A stretch of 5,346 nucleotides of DNA from Hyphomicrobiales bacterium (GTDB taxonomy: Bacteria > Pseudomonadota > Alphaproteobacteria > Rhizobiales > Devosiaceae), in assembly GCA_027082895.1 (NCBI GenBank), contig JALWTJ010000275.1:1-5346 (forward strand), written 5' to 3'. Below are positions 1-5,164 of this stretch, one piece after another (position 1 is the first letter of the stretch; every line of letters starts with the position of its first letter). The notes under the pieces were generated by a model. That model did no database searches and was not told where the DNA came from. It saw only the letters and a program-made list of their open reading frames with translations. A program made the translations under genes and the position numbers.

Positions 1-586
1 ACTCAAGGGGGTCGATTCGGTGCGCGATGCGGCGCGGATTCTGGAAGAGCGGGATGGGGCGGGATTCCGGTTTCACGGGTTCGTGGAAGGCAACGATATC
101 GGCAAGGGCACTGTCGATGTGGTGGTAACCGAGGGGTTCGTGGGCAATATTGCCCTGAAGACCGCCGAGGGAACCGCCCGGCAGGTGGGAACCTATATTC
201 GTCAGGCCCTGAATGCCGACTGGGTATCCCGGCTGGGAGCGCTGGTTTCCCTGCGCGCCCTGAGCGCCCTCAAGCGCAAACTGGATCCACGTACCAACAA
301 TGGCGGGGTGTTTCTCGGCCTGAACGGGGTGGTGATCAAGAGTCACGGGGGCACCGACGAGATCGGTTTTCGCAGCGCCCTTGATCTGGCTTACGAAATG
401 GCCCGCTTTCAATTGATCGACAAGATCAACGATGGCCTCCGGCAGATCGAAAATGATTCCGAAGGCGCCGCGGAGCCGGAAAAGGCACTGCCAGAAAATA
501 CCACAAATGGGGACAAGGATGCCGCCAAGGCCGCAACGCCGCGGGAGGCAGCCGCCCCTTCATCCAAACCGGAGCTTTCAGCGTGA
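1..586 (+). CDS. plsX: Phosphate acyltransferase PlsX, C-terminal part (5' end outside window)
   Basis: PlsX converts acyl-ACP and phosphate into acyl-phosphate, the donor for the first acylation of glycerol-3-phosphate in phospholipid synthesis. It is a peripheral, membrane-associated cytosolic enzyme. The frame is open from base 2, giving 194 residues of a protein usually about 350 long, so the N-terminal part is missing. Recognisable PlsX motifs are GFVGNIALK (bases 134-160) and the block NGGVFLGLNGVVIKSHGGTD (bases 299-358). The last 40-45 residues, after the conserved core ends near QLIDKINDGL, form a low-complexity tail rich in Ala, Glu, Pro and Lys, longer than the usual PlsX end. The stop TGA overlaps the GTG start of fabH (GTGA), so the two are translationally coupled in one operon. 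The identification is secure. The tail is an observation without assigned role. Confidence 0.96.
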   Translation, partial: LKGVDSVRDAARILEERDGAGFRFHGFVEGNDIGKGTVDVVVTEGFVGNIALKTAEGTARQVGTYIRQALNADWVSRLGALVSLRALSALKRKLDPRTNNGGVFLGLNGVVIKSHGGTDEIGFRSALDLAYEMARFQLIDKINDGLRQIENDSEGAAEPEKALPENTTNGDKDAAKAATPREAAAPSSKPELSA

Positions 587-1569
587 CAATCACCTGTTCT
601 GTCATCCGCGGGGTCGGCGGATACCTTCCCAGCAAGGTCATGACCAATGCCGAACTCGAGTCCATGGTCGATACGTCTGACGAGTGGATCGTGCAGCGCA
701 CCGGTATCCGGCAACGCCATGTGGCGGCAAAGGGGGAGACCACCTCCGATCTGGCTACCGCTGCCGCGCAGAAAGCCCTTGCCCATGCCGGCATGACGGC
801 AAAAGACGTGGATCTGATCATCGTGGCAACCACCACCCCGGATTATACCTTCCCTTCTGTCGCCTCTCTCGTGCAGGAGAAGCTGGGCATGCATCACGGT
901 TGCGCATTTGACCAGCAGGCCGTCTGTTCCGGTTTCGTCTTTGCCCTTGCAACCGCCGATTCCTATCTCAAGTCGGGCATGGCCCGCACCGCTCTGGTCG
1001 TTGGCGCGGATACCATGACCCGCATTCTGGACTGGAAGGATCGCAATACCTGCGTTCTGTTCGGCGATGGGGCGGGGGCGGTAGTGCTTCAGGCGCAGCA
1101 GTGCGCCCCGGACGAGCCCCGGCCCGGTATTCTGTCCTCCCGCCTGCGCTCGGACGGTCGGCACTGGAAAAAACTGTATGTGGACGGGGGGGTGTCGAGC
1201 ACCGGCACCATTGGTCATATCCGCATGCAGGGACGCGAAGTGTTCAAGCACGCCGTGGCCATGATTACCGATGTGATCAACGATGCTCTGGCCGATGCCG
1301 GCAAGAGTGCTGCGGACCTGGACTGGTTCATTCCCCATCAGGCTAACCGGCGCATCATCGACGGGGCCGGAAGGAAGGTCGGCATTGCCCCCGAAAAGGT
1401 GGTGGTGACCGTGGACCGGCACGCCAATACCTCCGCCGCATCCGTGCCGCTGGCCCTTGACGAAGCAGTGCGCGACGGGCGGATCAAGGCCGGTGATCTG
1501 GTGATGCTGGAGGCCATGGGCGGCGGATTTACATGGGGAGCCAGCCTTATTCGCTGGTCTGCCGATTGA
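583..1569 (+). CDS. fabH: 3-oxoacyl-[acyl-carrier-protein] synthase III (FabH, KAS III)
   Basis: FabH starts fatty acid synthesis by condensing acetyl-CoA (or another short acyl-CoA) with malonyl-ACP in the cytosol. The 328-residue product has normal family length. The thiolase-fold catalytic triad is visible: Cys115 in QQAVCSGF, His252 in PHQANRR and Asn282 in HANTSAAS. Other family blocks are TSDEWIVQRTGI (31-42), ATTTPDYTFPS (82-92), LFGDGAGAVVL (159-169) and the C-terminal GGGFTWGASLIRW (313-325). The GTG start overlaps the plsX stop and has GGAG at 571-574, eight bases upstream, which supports this start. plsX-fabH adjacency is the classic lipid synthesis cluster. A long open frame on the opposite strand across this gene is a coding shadow. 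Nothing in the active site looks damaged. Confidence 0.98.
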   Translation: MTITCSVIRGVGGYLPSKVMTNAELESMVDTSDEWIVQRTGIRQRHVAAKGETTSDLATAAAQKALAHAGMTAKDVDLIIVATTTPDYTFPSVASLVQEKLGMHHGCAFDQQAVCSGFVFALATADSYLKSGMARTALVVGADTMTRILDWKDRNTCVLFGDGAGAVVLQAQQCAPDEPRPGILSSRLRSDGRHWKKLYVDGGVSSTGTIGHIRMQGREVFKHAVAMITDVINDALADAGKSAADLDWFIPHQANRRIIDGAGRKVGIAPEKVVVTVDRHANTSAASVPLALDEAVRDGRIKAGDLVMLEAMGGGFTWGASLIRWSAD

Positions 1570-1659
1570 CCAAGCCGGGTTTGCAACGCTAGTTTGGGTC
1601 CAAGGGCCACTGCCCGTCACGGTATTTGTCACGAATTCATTCGGGGGATGAACACGCGC

Positions 1660-1971
1660 ATGGGACAAAAAACGGTTACACGAGCGGATCTGGCAGAGGC
1701 GGTCTACCGCAAGGTCGGGTTGTCGCGCACCGAATCCGCAGCACTTGTTGAACGCATTCTCAAGCTGATGAGTGATGCCCTTGTCCGGGGGGAAAGCGTC
1801 AAGCTGTCATCCTTCGGCTCGTTTCATATCCGCTCCAAGAGCGAACGCATCGGCAGAAACCCCAAGACAGGGGAAGAAGTACCCATCCTGCCCCGCAAGG
1901 TCATGGTTTTTAAGCCCAGCAATGTCTTGAAAACCAAGATTAACAAATCTATGGTCGGCACGGAAAAGTAA
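1660..1971 (+). CDS. ihfA: Integration host factor subunit alpha (IHF-alpha)
   Basis: IHF-alpha pairs with IHF-beta (encoded elsewhere) to form a sequence-specific, DNA-bending nucleoid protein used in transcription, replication and recombination. The product, 103 residues from this start, matches the family: KTVTRADLAEAVY at the N-terminus, the dimer core with VKLSSFGSF (47-55), and the beta-arm GRNPKTGEE (65-73), whose Pro68 is the expected DNA-intercalating residue. VMVFKPSNVLK (81-91) ends the fold, followed by a short basic tail. ATG 1660 is preferred because the homologous core begins three residues later and a purine-rich GGGGGA lies at 1643-1648. An in-frame ATG at 1648 (107 residues) is the main alternative but has no upstream ribosome site. 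The gap from fabH is 90 bases with no clear terminator, so read-through from plsX-fabH is likely. merR follows closely. Confidence 0.95.
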   Translation: MGQKTVTRADLAEAVYRKVGLSRTESAALVERILKLMSDALVRGESVKLSSFGSFHIRSKSERIGRNPKTGEEVPILPRKVMVFKPSNVLKTKINKSMVGTEK

Positions 1972-1995
1972 CGACTTGTATTGCGGAGAATCTCC

Positions 1996-2466
1996 TTGGA
2001 AAAGTCGGAACAAGCTTTCCGGACCATTTCGGAAGCAGCTGCCGAATTGCAGCTGCCCCAGCATGTCCTGCGCTTCTGGGAAACCCGCTTTGCCCAGATC
2101 AAGCCCCTGAAGAGAGGGGGCGGACGCCGCTATTACCGTCCCGAAGATGTTCTGCTGCTCAAGGGCATTCGCCACCTTCTGTATGATCAGGGTTTCACCA
2201 TCAAGGGTGTGCAGCGTATCCTCAAGGACAAGGGCGCACGCCATGCCATCGAAATTGGCGCGGCAGGCGGTATCGTGGAAACGGGGGACACGGCAGGTTC
2301 TTCATCTGTTGTTCCCGTTGCTTCCGCTGCCGGGGACAAGGCGGCGCCCCATGCCGAACCAGCGGCCCCCGCGGGCATTTCCCCACGGGCCCGCCAGCGT
2401 CTGTCCCGGGTCATGCGCGACCTTCTGGAATGCAAGCGCCAGCTGGACCTGGCACGCGAGGAATGA
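1996..2466 (+). CDS. MerR-family transcriptional regulator
   Basis: This is a 156-residue regulator of the MerR type commonly found directly after ihfA in alphaproteobacteria. Residues 8-31 form the helix-turn-helix (FRTISEAAAELQLPQHVLRFWE region), 39-52 the wing with RGGGRRYYRPEDV, and 53-79 the second helical pair (GFTIKGVQRIL). Residues about 88-128 are an Ala/Gly/Pro-rich linker. Residues 129-156 are a short Arg- and Leu-rich helix, probably the dimerisation or effector part. There is a single Cys (146), so a metal-binding site of the MerR/CueR kind is unlikely. TTG 1996 is chosen because GGAG at 1985-1988 lies seven bases upstream and the product begins MEKSEQAFRTISE as expected for this group. 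A TTG at 1981 would lack a ribosome site. The 24-base gap from ihfA indicates co-transcription. Its targets and ligand are unknown. Confidence 0.9.
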   Translation: MEKSEQAFRTISEAAAELQLPQHVLRFWETRFAQIKPLKRGGGRRYYRPEDVLLLKGIRHLLYDQGFTIKGVQRILKDKGARHAIEIGAAGGIVETGDTAGSSSVVPVASAAGDKAAPHAEPAAPAGISPRARQRLSRVMRDLLECKRQLDLAREE

Positions 2467-2473
2467 TCCCTTT

Positions 2474-2493
2474 TCCGTCACCGGACGGATTTG
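2474..2493 (+). terminator. Weak hairpin after merR, possible operon terminator
   Basis: A perfect six-base stem, TCCGTC (2474-2479) with GACGGA (2484-2489), closes a four-base loop and is followed by TTT. It begins eight bases after the merR stop, where an operon terminator would be expected. The stem is short and the T run is brief, so termination may be inefficient or the match may be chance. Confidence 0.35.
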
Positions 2494-2629
2494 CCTTTGT
2501 CGTCCTTGCCAGTGGGTTCCTTTCTTCCCTGCGCTGTGATCTTGGGGACAACAGGCAAGGTCAAAAGAACGTCACCAGCTTGCTTGTGTTCCATGGCCGG
2601 TCCACACTGAACGCCCGACAACAGATGGC

Positions 2630-2642
2630 AAGGAGGTGATCC
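2630..2642 (+). promoter_or_regulatory. Extended Shine-Dalgarno sequence matching the 16S rRNA 3' tail
   Basis: The 13 bases AAGGAGGTGATCC are exactly complementary to the usual 3' tail of bacterial 16S rRNA (GGATCACCTCCTT). The GGAGG core (2632-2636) stands seven bases before ATG 2644, which is optimal spacing. This is the strongest ribosome binding site in the window by far, and it is placed in front of a 24-codon frame rather than a known gene. TGATC (2637-2641) and GATCA (2646-2650) could form a small hairpin around the start codon. Confidence 0.7.
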
Positions 2643-2643
2643 G

Positions 2644-2718
2644 ATGATCAATGAGCATATGCGAAGGTTTCAGGATTTTGGAAGCACGGGCAACATTTCA
2701 GGGCAGCCCCTGATCTGA
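2644..2718 (+). CDS. Putative 24-residue microprotein behind a near-ideal ribosome site
   Basis: The frame begins at ATG 2644, seven bases after the GGAGG of an extended Shine-Dalgarno sequence, and ends at TGA 2716-2718. The product starts MINEHMRRFQDFG and ends in GQPLI. It is hydrophilic at the start, has two adjacent Arg residues, and shows no membrane segment or signal peptide. I do not recognise it. The ribosome site is the main support, since a frame this short carries no statistical weight alone. It lies in the 472-base gap between merR and the lipoprotein gene, with a strong terminator 63 bases beyond its stop, so it could be a free-standing mini-gene or the leader of a small RNA. 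No convincing promoter was found between 2490 and 2630; transcription could come from merR read-through. Confidence 0.5.
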   Translation: MINEHMRRFQDFGSTGNISGQPLI

Positions 2719-2781
2719 TTGCCTGCCTCCCGGTGCCGCTGATTTCAGGCGCCCCCCTGGATTTTCGATGGACTCGTGGAA

Positions 2782-2809
2782 GGGCCGTCTCGGTGAGGCG
2801 GCCCCTTTT
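2782..2809 (+). terminator. Strong Rho-independent terminator
   Basis: GGGCCGTCTC (2782-2791) pairs with GAGGCGGCCC (2795-2804) as a ten-base stem containing one G-T pair and a three-base loop, followed by CTTTT. On the opposite strand no T run follows, so it works in the plus direction only. It closes whatever transcript covers the 24-codon frame at 2644-2718, and merR read-through, and separates these from the lipoprotein gene. Confidence 0.85.
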
Positions 2810-2837
2810 GCAATCTCTCCGCCAGGATGTCCGGGGA

Positions 2838-2854
2838 ACTTTTCCCATGCCGGA
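2838..2854. repeat. 17-base near-direct repeat, left copy
   Basis: ACTTTTCCCATGCCGGA here matches ACTTTTCCCATTCCGGA at 3229-3245 in 16 of 17 positions and in the same orientation. The two copies bracket the lipoprotein gene, 391 bases apart. They may be a recombination footprint, paired protein-binding sites or chance. Confidence 0.45.
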
Positions 2855-2938
2855 TACCGTAACCAAGCGCTAACCCTGTTGATCTAGCATGAGAAACGAT
2901 GTGCCGGTCCTCCGGGCCGTTTGAGTATGGAGTATCCC

Positions 2939-3220
2939 ATGGAAAGTGCGCGCGGTGTGGCAGGCCGGTCGGCTCTGGCGGCGGCTTTTGCGCTTTTTCT
3001 GTCCGGATGCAACCTTTTCGGGGACTCCATCGAACAGAAGGTGGTCGACGCCGCTGTGGCCAACTATTCGGGCACATGTGCCTGTCCCTACAGCACCAAC
3101 GGGTCCGGTGGCCTGTGCGGATCGGCCAGTGCCTGGTCAACCAAGGCACCCAATGCACCGATCTGCTACCCGTCCGAAGTAACCCTGGCCATGATCGCCA
3201 GCTATCTGGCAACGCATTAG
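2939..3220 (+). CDS. Small cysteine-rich lipoprotein of unknown function
   Basis: The 93-residue product has a lipoprotein signal: Arg5 and Arg10, a hydrophobic stretch 12-21 and the lipobox LSGC with Cys24 as the lipidation site. Asn at +2 suggests outer-membrane sorting by the usual rule. The mature part is about 70 residues with four further Cys (47, 49, 60, 76) in the pattern CACPY (47-51), LCG (59-61), SAWS (64-67) and PICYPSEV (74-81). I remember this CPY...CG...SA.S...CYP arrangement from short exported or phage-linked proteins of unknown function; I cannot name a family. The Cys could form disulfides or bind metal. ATG 2939 is chosen for GGAG at 2929-2932, six bases upstream; TTG 2921 and ATG 2927 would only lengthen the start. 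It converges on the nuclease-like gene, 32 bases away. Confidence 0.8.
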   Translation: MESARGVAGRSALAAAFALFLSGCNLFGDSIEQKVVDAAVANYSGTCACPYSTNGSGGLCGSASAWSTKAPNAPICYPSEVTLAMIASYLATH

Positions 3221-3228
3221 AGCATGCC

Positions 3229-3245
3229 ACTTTTCCCATTCCGGA
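3229..3245. repeat. 17-base near-direct repeat, right copy
   Basis: ACTTTTCCCATTCCGGA is the second copy of the motif at 2838-2854, with one mismatch. It occupies most of the 32-base gap between the convergent lipoprotein and nuclease-like genes. Confidence 0.45.
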
Positions 3246-3252
3246 GCAGATG

Positions 3253-3744
3253 TCAGGGTTCCGGTAAGGCGCCCCGATCGAAAGGCGGCAATTCTTCGGG
3301 CATGGTGGGCTCCCCCGTCCGTCGCAGAACGCAGTCCTGCAACCCCTTGTCCGCGGGCAGGCATTCCCATATCACGGCGCTGATGCCGAAACGGCCCAGT
3401 GTCTGCCGGGTGAACAGGGACGAAGCAAGGCACCGTGCCCGCGATTGCCGGCACACCAGGATGATGCCCGGCACCAGCCCCGTTTCCGCCGCATAGGCCA
3501 GCGATTGCCCGATGCCTTCCTTCCATTTGTCGGCCCAGTCCACCTCGATGACCAGCGTCGATGTCATGCAGTCCGCCCGCCGTTGTGGCCCAAGACGCAC
3601 CTCGCGCTGCATGTGGGCGCAGAAGCGGGCCTGGTAATCCGTTTCCAGCAGGTTCCCGGGCTGGGCCGTCTGCGGCAGGGCCAGAAGAACAAGCAGGATG
3701 ATGACGGCAAATCGGAACATATCAGGAACATATGCTATTGCCAT
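3253..3744 (-). CDS. Exported protein with PD-(D/E)XK nuclease-like core
   Basis: The 163-residue product carries an N-terminal hydrophobic segment (residues 10-24, FRFAVIILLVLLALP) typical of a Sec signal peptide, probably cut near 27-28, so the protein should be periplasmic or secreted. The core has Asp58 (RADC), then VIEVDW with Glu67 and Asp69, Lys73, and Gln80-x3-Tyr84 in IGQSLAYA. This spacing resembles the D...ExK plus QxxxY pattern of PD-(D/E)XK nucleases, with Asp in place of the usual Lys. A following beta strand, PGIILVC (92-98), fits the fold. Six Cys (42, 59, 98, 105, 128, 138) suggest disulfides, consistent with export. Nuclease activity is inferred, not shown. The start may be ATG 3744 or ATG 3720, which gives a neater signal peptide (MFRFAVII); neither has a strong ribosome site. 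It converges with the lipoprotein gene and diverges from the tRNA. Confidence 0.75.
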   Translation of the reverse strand: MAIAYVPDMFRFAVIILLVLLALPQTAQPGNLLETDYQARFCAHMQREVRLGPQRRADCMTSTLVIEVDWADKWKEGIGQSLAYAAETGLVPGIILVCRQSRARCLASSLFTRQTLGRFGISAVIWECLPADKGLQDCVLRRTGEPTMPEELPPFDRGALPEP

Positions 3745-3813
3745 CAGTTTTCAAACCCCGGAACACTACGGATTTGCCCGCGTTGCAAGGAACAGGGGAG
3801 GGGAAGTTTTTCT

Positions 3814-3847
3814 GGAACGCATGGTGCCATACCATGCCGTTTGTTCC
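3814..3847. repeat. Inverted repeat upstream of the nuclease-like gene
   Basis: GCATGGT (3819-3825) and ACCATGC (3831-3837) are perfect inverted copies around a five-base centre. GGAAC (3814-3818) and GTTCC (3843-3847) extend the pairing outside, with a five-base bulge on one side. It lies about 70 bases before the minus-strand start at 3744 and 30 bases before the tRNA promoter, so it could be an operator or an RNA hairpin in the 5' leader. No T run makes it a clear terminator on either strand. Confidence 0.4.
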
Positions 3848-3876
3848 CTTTTGGTCCGGTGAGCGCAATTTTTTGG

Positions 3877-3905
3877 TTGACGTCAAACGCCCGAGAATCT
3901 AGGAC
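3877..3905 (+). promoter_or_regulatory. Probable sigma-70 promoter of tRNA-Pro
   Basis: TTGACG (3877-3882) matches the -35 consensus in five of six positions. With a 17-base spacer it faces TAGGAC (3900-3905), a weak -10. The mature tRNA begins 11 bases later, the right distance for a short 5' leader removed by RNase P. The -35 lies inside the palindrome TTGACGTCAA (3877-3886). Confidence 0.5.
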
Positions 3906-3916
3906 AATTTCCATGT

Positions 3917-3993
3917 CGGGGTGTAGCGCAGCCTGGTAGCGCATCTGTCTGGGGGACAGAGGGTCGTAGGTTCAAATCCTGCCACTCCGACCA
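3917..3993 (+). tRNA. tRNA-Pro (anticodon GGG)
   Basis: The 77-base gene folds as a complete cloverleaf. The acceptor stem is CGGGGTG with CACTCCG (one G-T pair), followed by discriminator A and an encoded CCA at 3991-3993. The D stem is GCGC with GCGC, and the anticodon stem TCTGT with ACAGA encloses loop CTGGGGG with anticodon GGG. The variable loop is GGGTC, and the T stem GTAGG with CCTGC encloses TTCAAAT. The C1-G72 pair is characteristic of bacterial proline tRNA. It reads CCC and CCU codons. I recall a tRNA-Pro close behind ihfA-merR in other alphaproteobacteria; here about 1.45 kb separates it from merR. I searched by eye for a second copy of its 3' end, as an integrated element would leave, and found none in the window. 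Confidence 0.97.
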
Positions 3994-4115
3994 TTTCCCT
4001 TTTCCGCAATGGGTATTCCGGCGTGATGTCCCGGCTCGTCTGGTCGCAGGCGCCGTCCCGCAACGGCAGGCTGTTGGCATGGCGCGGCGGGTCCTGTTTC
4101 GTTGTGTCGTCCCGC

Positions 4116-4994
4116 CTATTCTCGTGTACCGTTGCCAGATTGGTTCAGTGCTCCAAAATCGGACGCGTCATGGCGTTCGCGCAACTGTTCCGAGGGTTCC
4201 CCCCGTGTCCGGTTGACCATGCAACCTCTTTTCACTGCGTCGCGGGCAAAAATGTTTTGTGCCCATTCCATGACATGGGAATAGCTTGTTACGTCAAGAA
4301 ACACGTCTGCCCCTTCATAGGTGCGGCCCAGTACCAGCTGCCCATACCAGGCCCAGATGGCAATATCGGCGATGGAATAGCTCTCTGCAGCCATGAAGGT
4401 GCGTATCGACAAGTGGCGGTTCAACACGTCCAGTTGCCGTTTGACTTCCATGGCAAACCGGTCGATGCAATATTCAATTTTCAGCGGAGCATAGGCAAAG
4501 AAATGGCCGAAGCCGCCTCCCAGATAGGGAGCGCTGCCCATCTGCCAGAACAGCCAGTTCAGGCATTGGGTGCGCCCCTGCCGGTCCTCCGGCAGAAAGG
4601 CCCCGAATTTTTCCGCCAGATAAAGCAGGATGGACCCGGATTCAAACACGCGTAGCGGCTCGGCTTCCGAACGGTCCAGCAGGGCCGGGATCTTGGAATT
4701 GGGATTGATATCCGCGAAGCCGGAGCCGAACTGATCGCCTTCCCCGATATCAATAAACCAGGCATCATATTCGGCCCCCGTCTTCCCCAGGGCCAGCAGT
4801 TCCTCCAGAAGAATCGTCACCTTGACGCCATTGGGCGTGCCAAGGGAATAAAGTTGCAAAGGGTGCCTGCCCACGGGCAGTGTCTTTTCGTGGGTCGCGC
4901 CGGCAACCGGGCGGTTGATGTTGGCAAACGTGCCGCCATTTCCCTCTTTCCATTTCCAGATGCGGGGAGGCGTATAATCGGCGGGGAAATTCAT
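4116..4994 (-). CDS. yghU: YghU-type glutathione S-transferase / disulfide-bond reductase
   Basis: The 292-residue product closely follows remembered E. coli YghU, a Nu-class glutathione S-transferase that binds two glutathione molecules and reduces disulfides such as 2-hydroxyethyl disulfide. It is cytosolic and dimeric. The N-terminal extension holds FANINRPV (23-30), and THEKTLPVGRHPLQLYSLGTPNG (34-56) opens the thioredoxin-like domain with the TPN motif (53-55). SKIPAL (100-105) holds the cis-Pro loop and ESGSILLYL (118-126) the Glu-Ser glutathione site. The helical domain has GGGFGHF (159-165), the N-cap SIADIAIW (207-214) and the C-terminal ERHDASDF (273-280). ATG 4994 is chosen over ATG 5015 because AGGA lies eight bases upstream and the length then matches E. 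coli. It lies 170 bases downstream of the O-antigen-type gene on the same strand, so its own promoter is likely but was not identified. No terminator was seen in the 122 bases after it. Confidence 0.96.
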   Translation of the reverse strand: MNFPADYTPPRIWKWKEGNGGTFANINRPVAGATHEKTLPVGRHPLQLYSLGTPNGVKVTILLEELLALGKTGAEYDAWFIDIGEGDQFGSGFADINPNSKIPALLDRSEAEPLRVFESGSILLYLAEKFGAFLPEDRQGRTQCLNWLFWQMGSAPYLGGGFGHFFAYAPLKIEYCIDRFAMEVKRQLDVLNRHLSIRTFMAAESYSIADIAIWAWYGQLVLGRTYEGADVFLDVTSYSHVMEWAQNIFARDAVKRGCMVNRTRGEPSEQLRERHDASDFGALNQSGNGTRE

Positions 4995-5137
4995 CGTTCG
5001 GTTCCTTTTGGGCATTTTCGGGCAGGTGGAGCGGCTCCGTCGAAGACAGATTGCCTGCTGTGCAGTCTCTTGCCCACCGGAAAGAAGGTGCGGTCAGCAA
5101 GATGTGAACGAGCAGGCGGGGAACGGCTTCCGGCCAA

Positions 5138-5155
5138 GCCCGGTATTTTCCGGGC
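5138..5155 (-). terminator. Possible weak terminator of the O-antigen-type gene
   Basis: On the minus strand GCCCGG and CCGGGC form a perfect six-base stem with a six-base A-rich loop, nine bases after the stop of the upstream gene. Only TT follows, so intrinsic termination would be weak. It may simply be a hairpin in the intergenic leader of yghU. Confidence 0.25.
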
Positions 5156-5164
5156 GAAACAGGA

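Noticed and set aside
409..1668. Long minus-strand open frame (419 codons) opposite plsX end and fabH
   Set aside because: It mirrors the codon bias of fabH on the other strand, has Gly/His-rich composition without recognisable domains, and spans two genuine genes. It is a coding shadow.
2905..2922. CGGTCC/GGGCCG hairpin followed by TTT in front of the lipoprotein gene
   Set aside because: A six-base stem with a minimal T run in a GC-rich leader is easily explained by chance; no attenuator logic could be supported.
2745..3239. Minus-strand open frame opposite the lipoprotein gene
   Set aside because: Its Arg/Pro/Trp-rich sequence has no recognisable motif, whereas the plus-strand frame has a ribosome site, lipobox and ordered Cys motifs.
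3445..3939. Plus-strand open frame opposite the nuclease-like gene and running into the tRNA
   Set aside because: It overlaps the tRNA promoter and the tRNA itself and looks like a shadow; the minus-strand frame has a clear signal peptide and core motif.
3917..3993. tRNA-Pro as an attachment site for an integrated element
   Set aside because: No integrase gene and no second copy of the tRNA 3' end is visible on either side within the window.
4052..4067. GCCGT/ACGGC hairpin downstream of yghU and tRNA-Pro
   Set aside because: The stem has no T run on either strand, so it was not called a terminator.
4023..4655. Plus-strand open frame (210 codons) opposite yghU
   Set aside because: It lies antisense to a well-supported yghU and shows no domain, ribosome site or promoter of its own.
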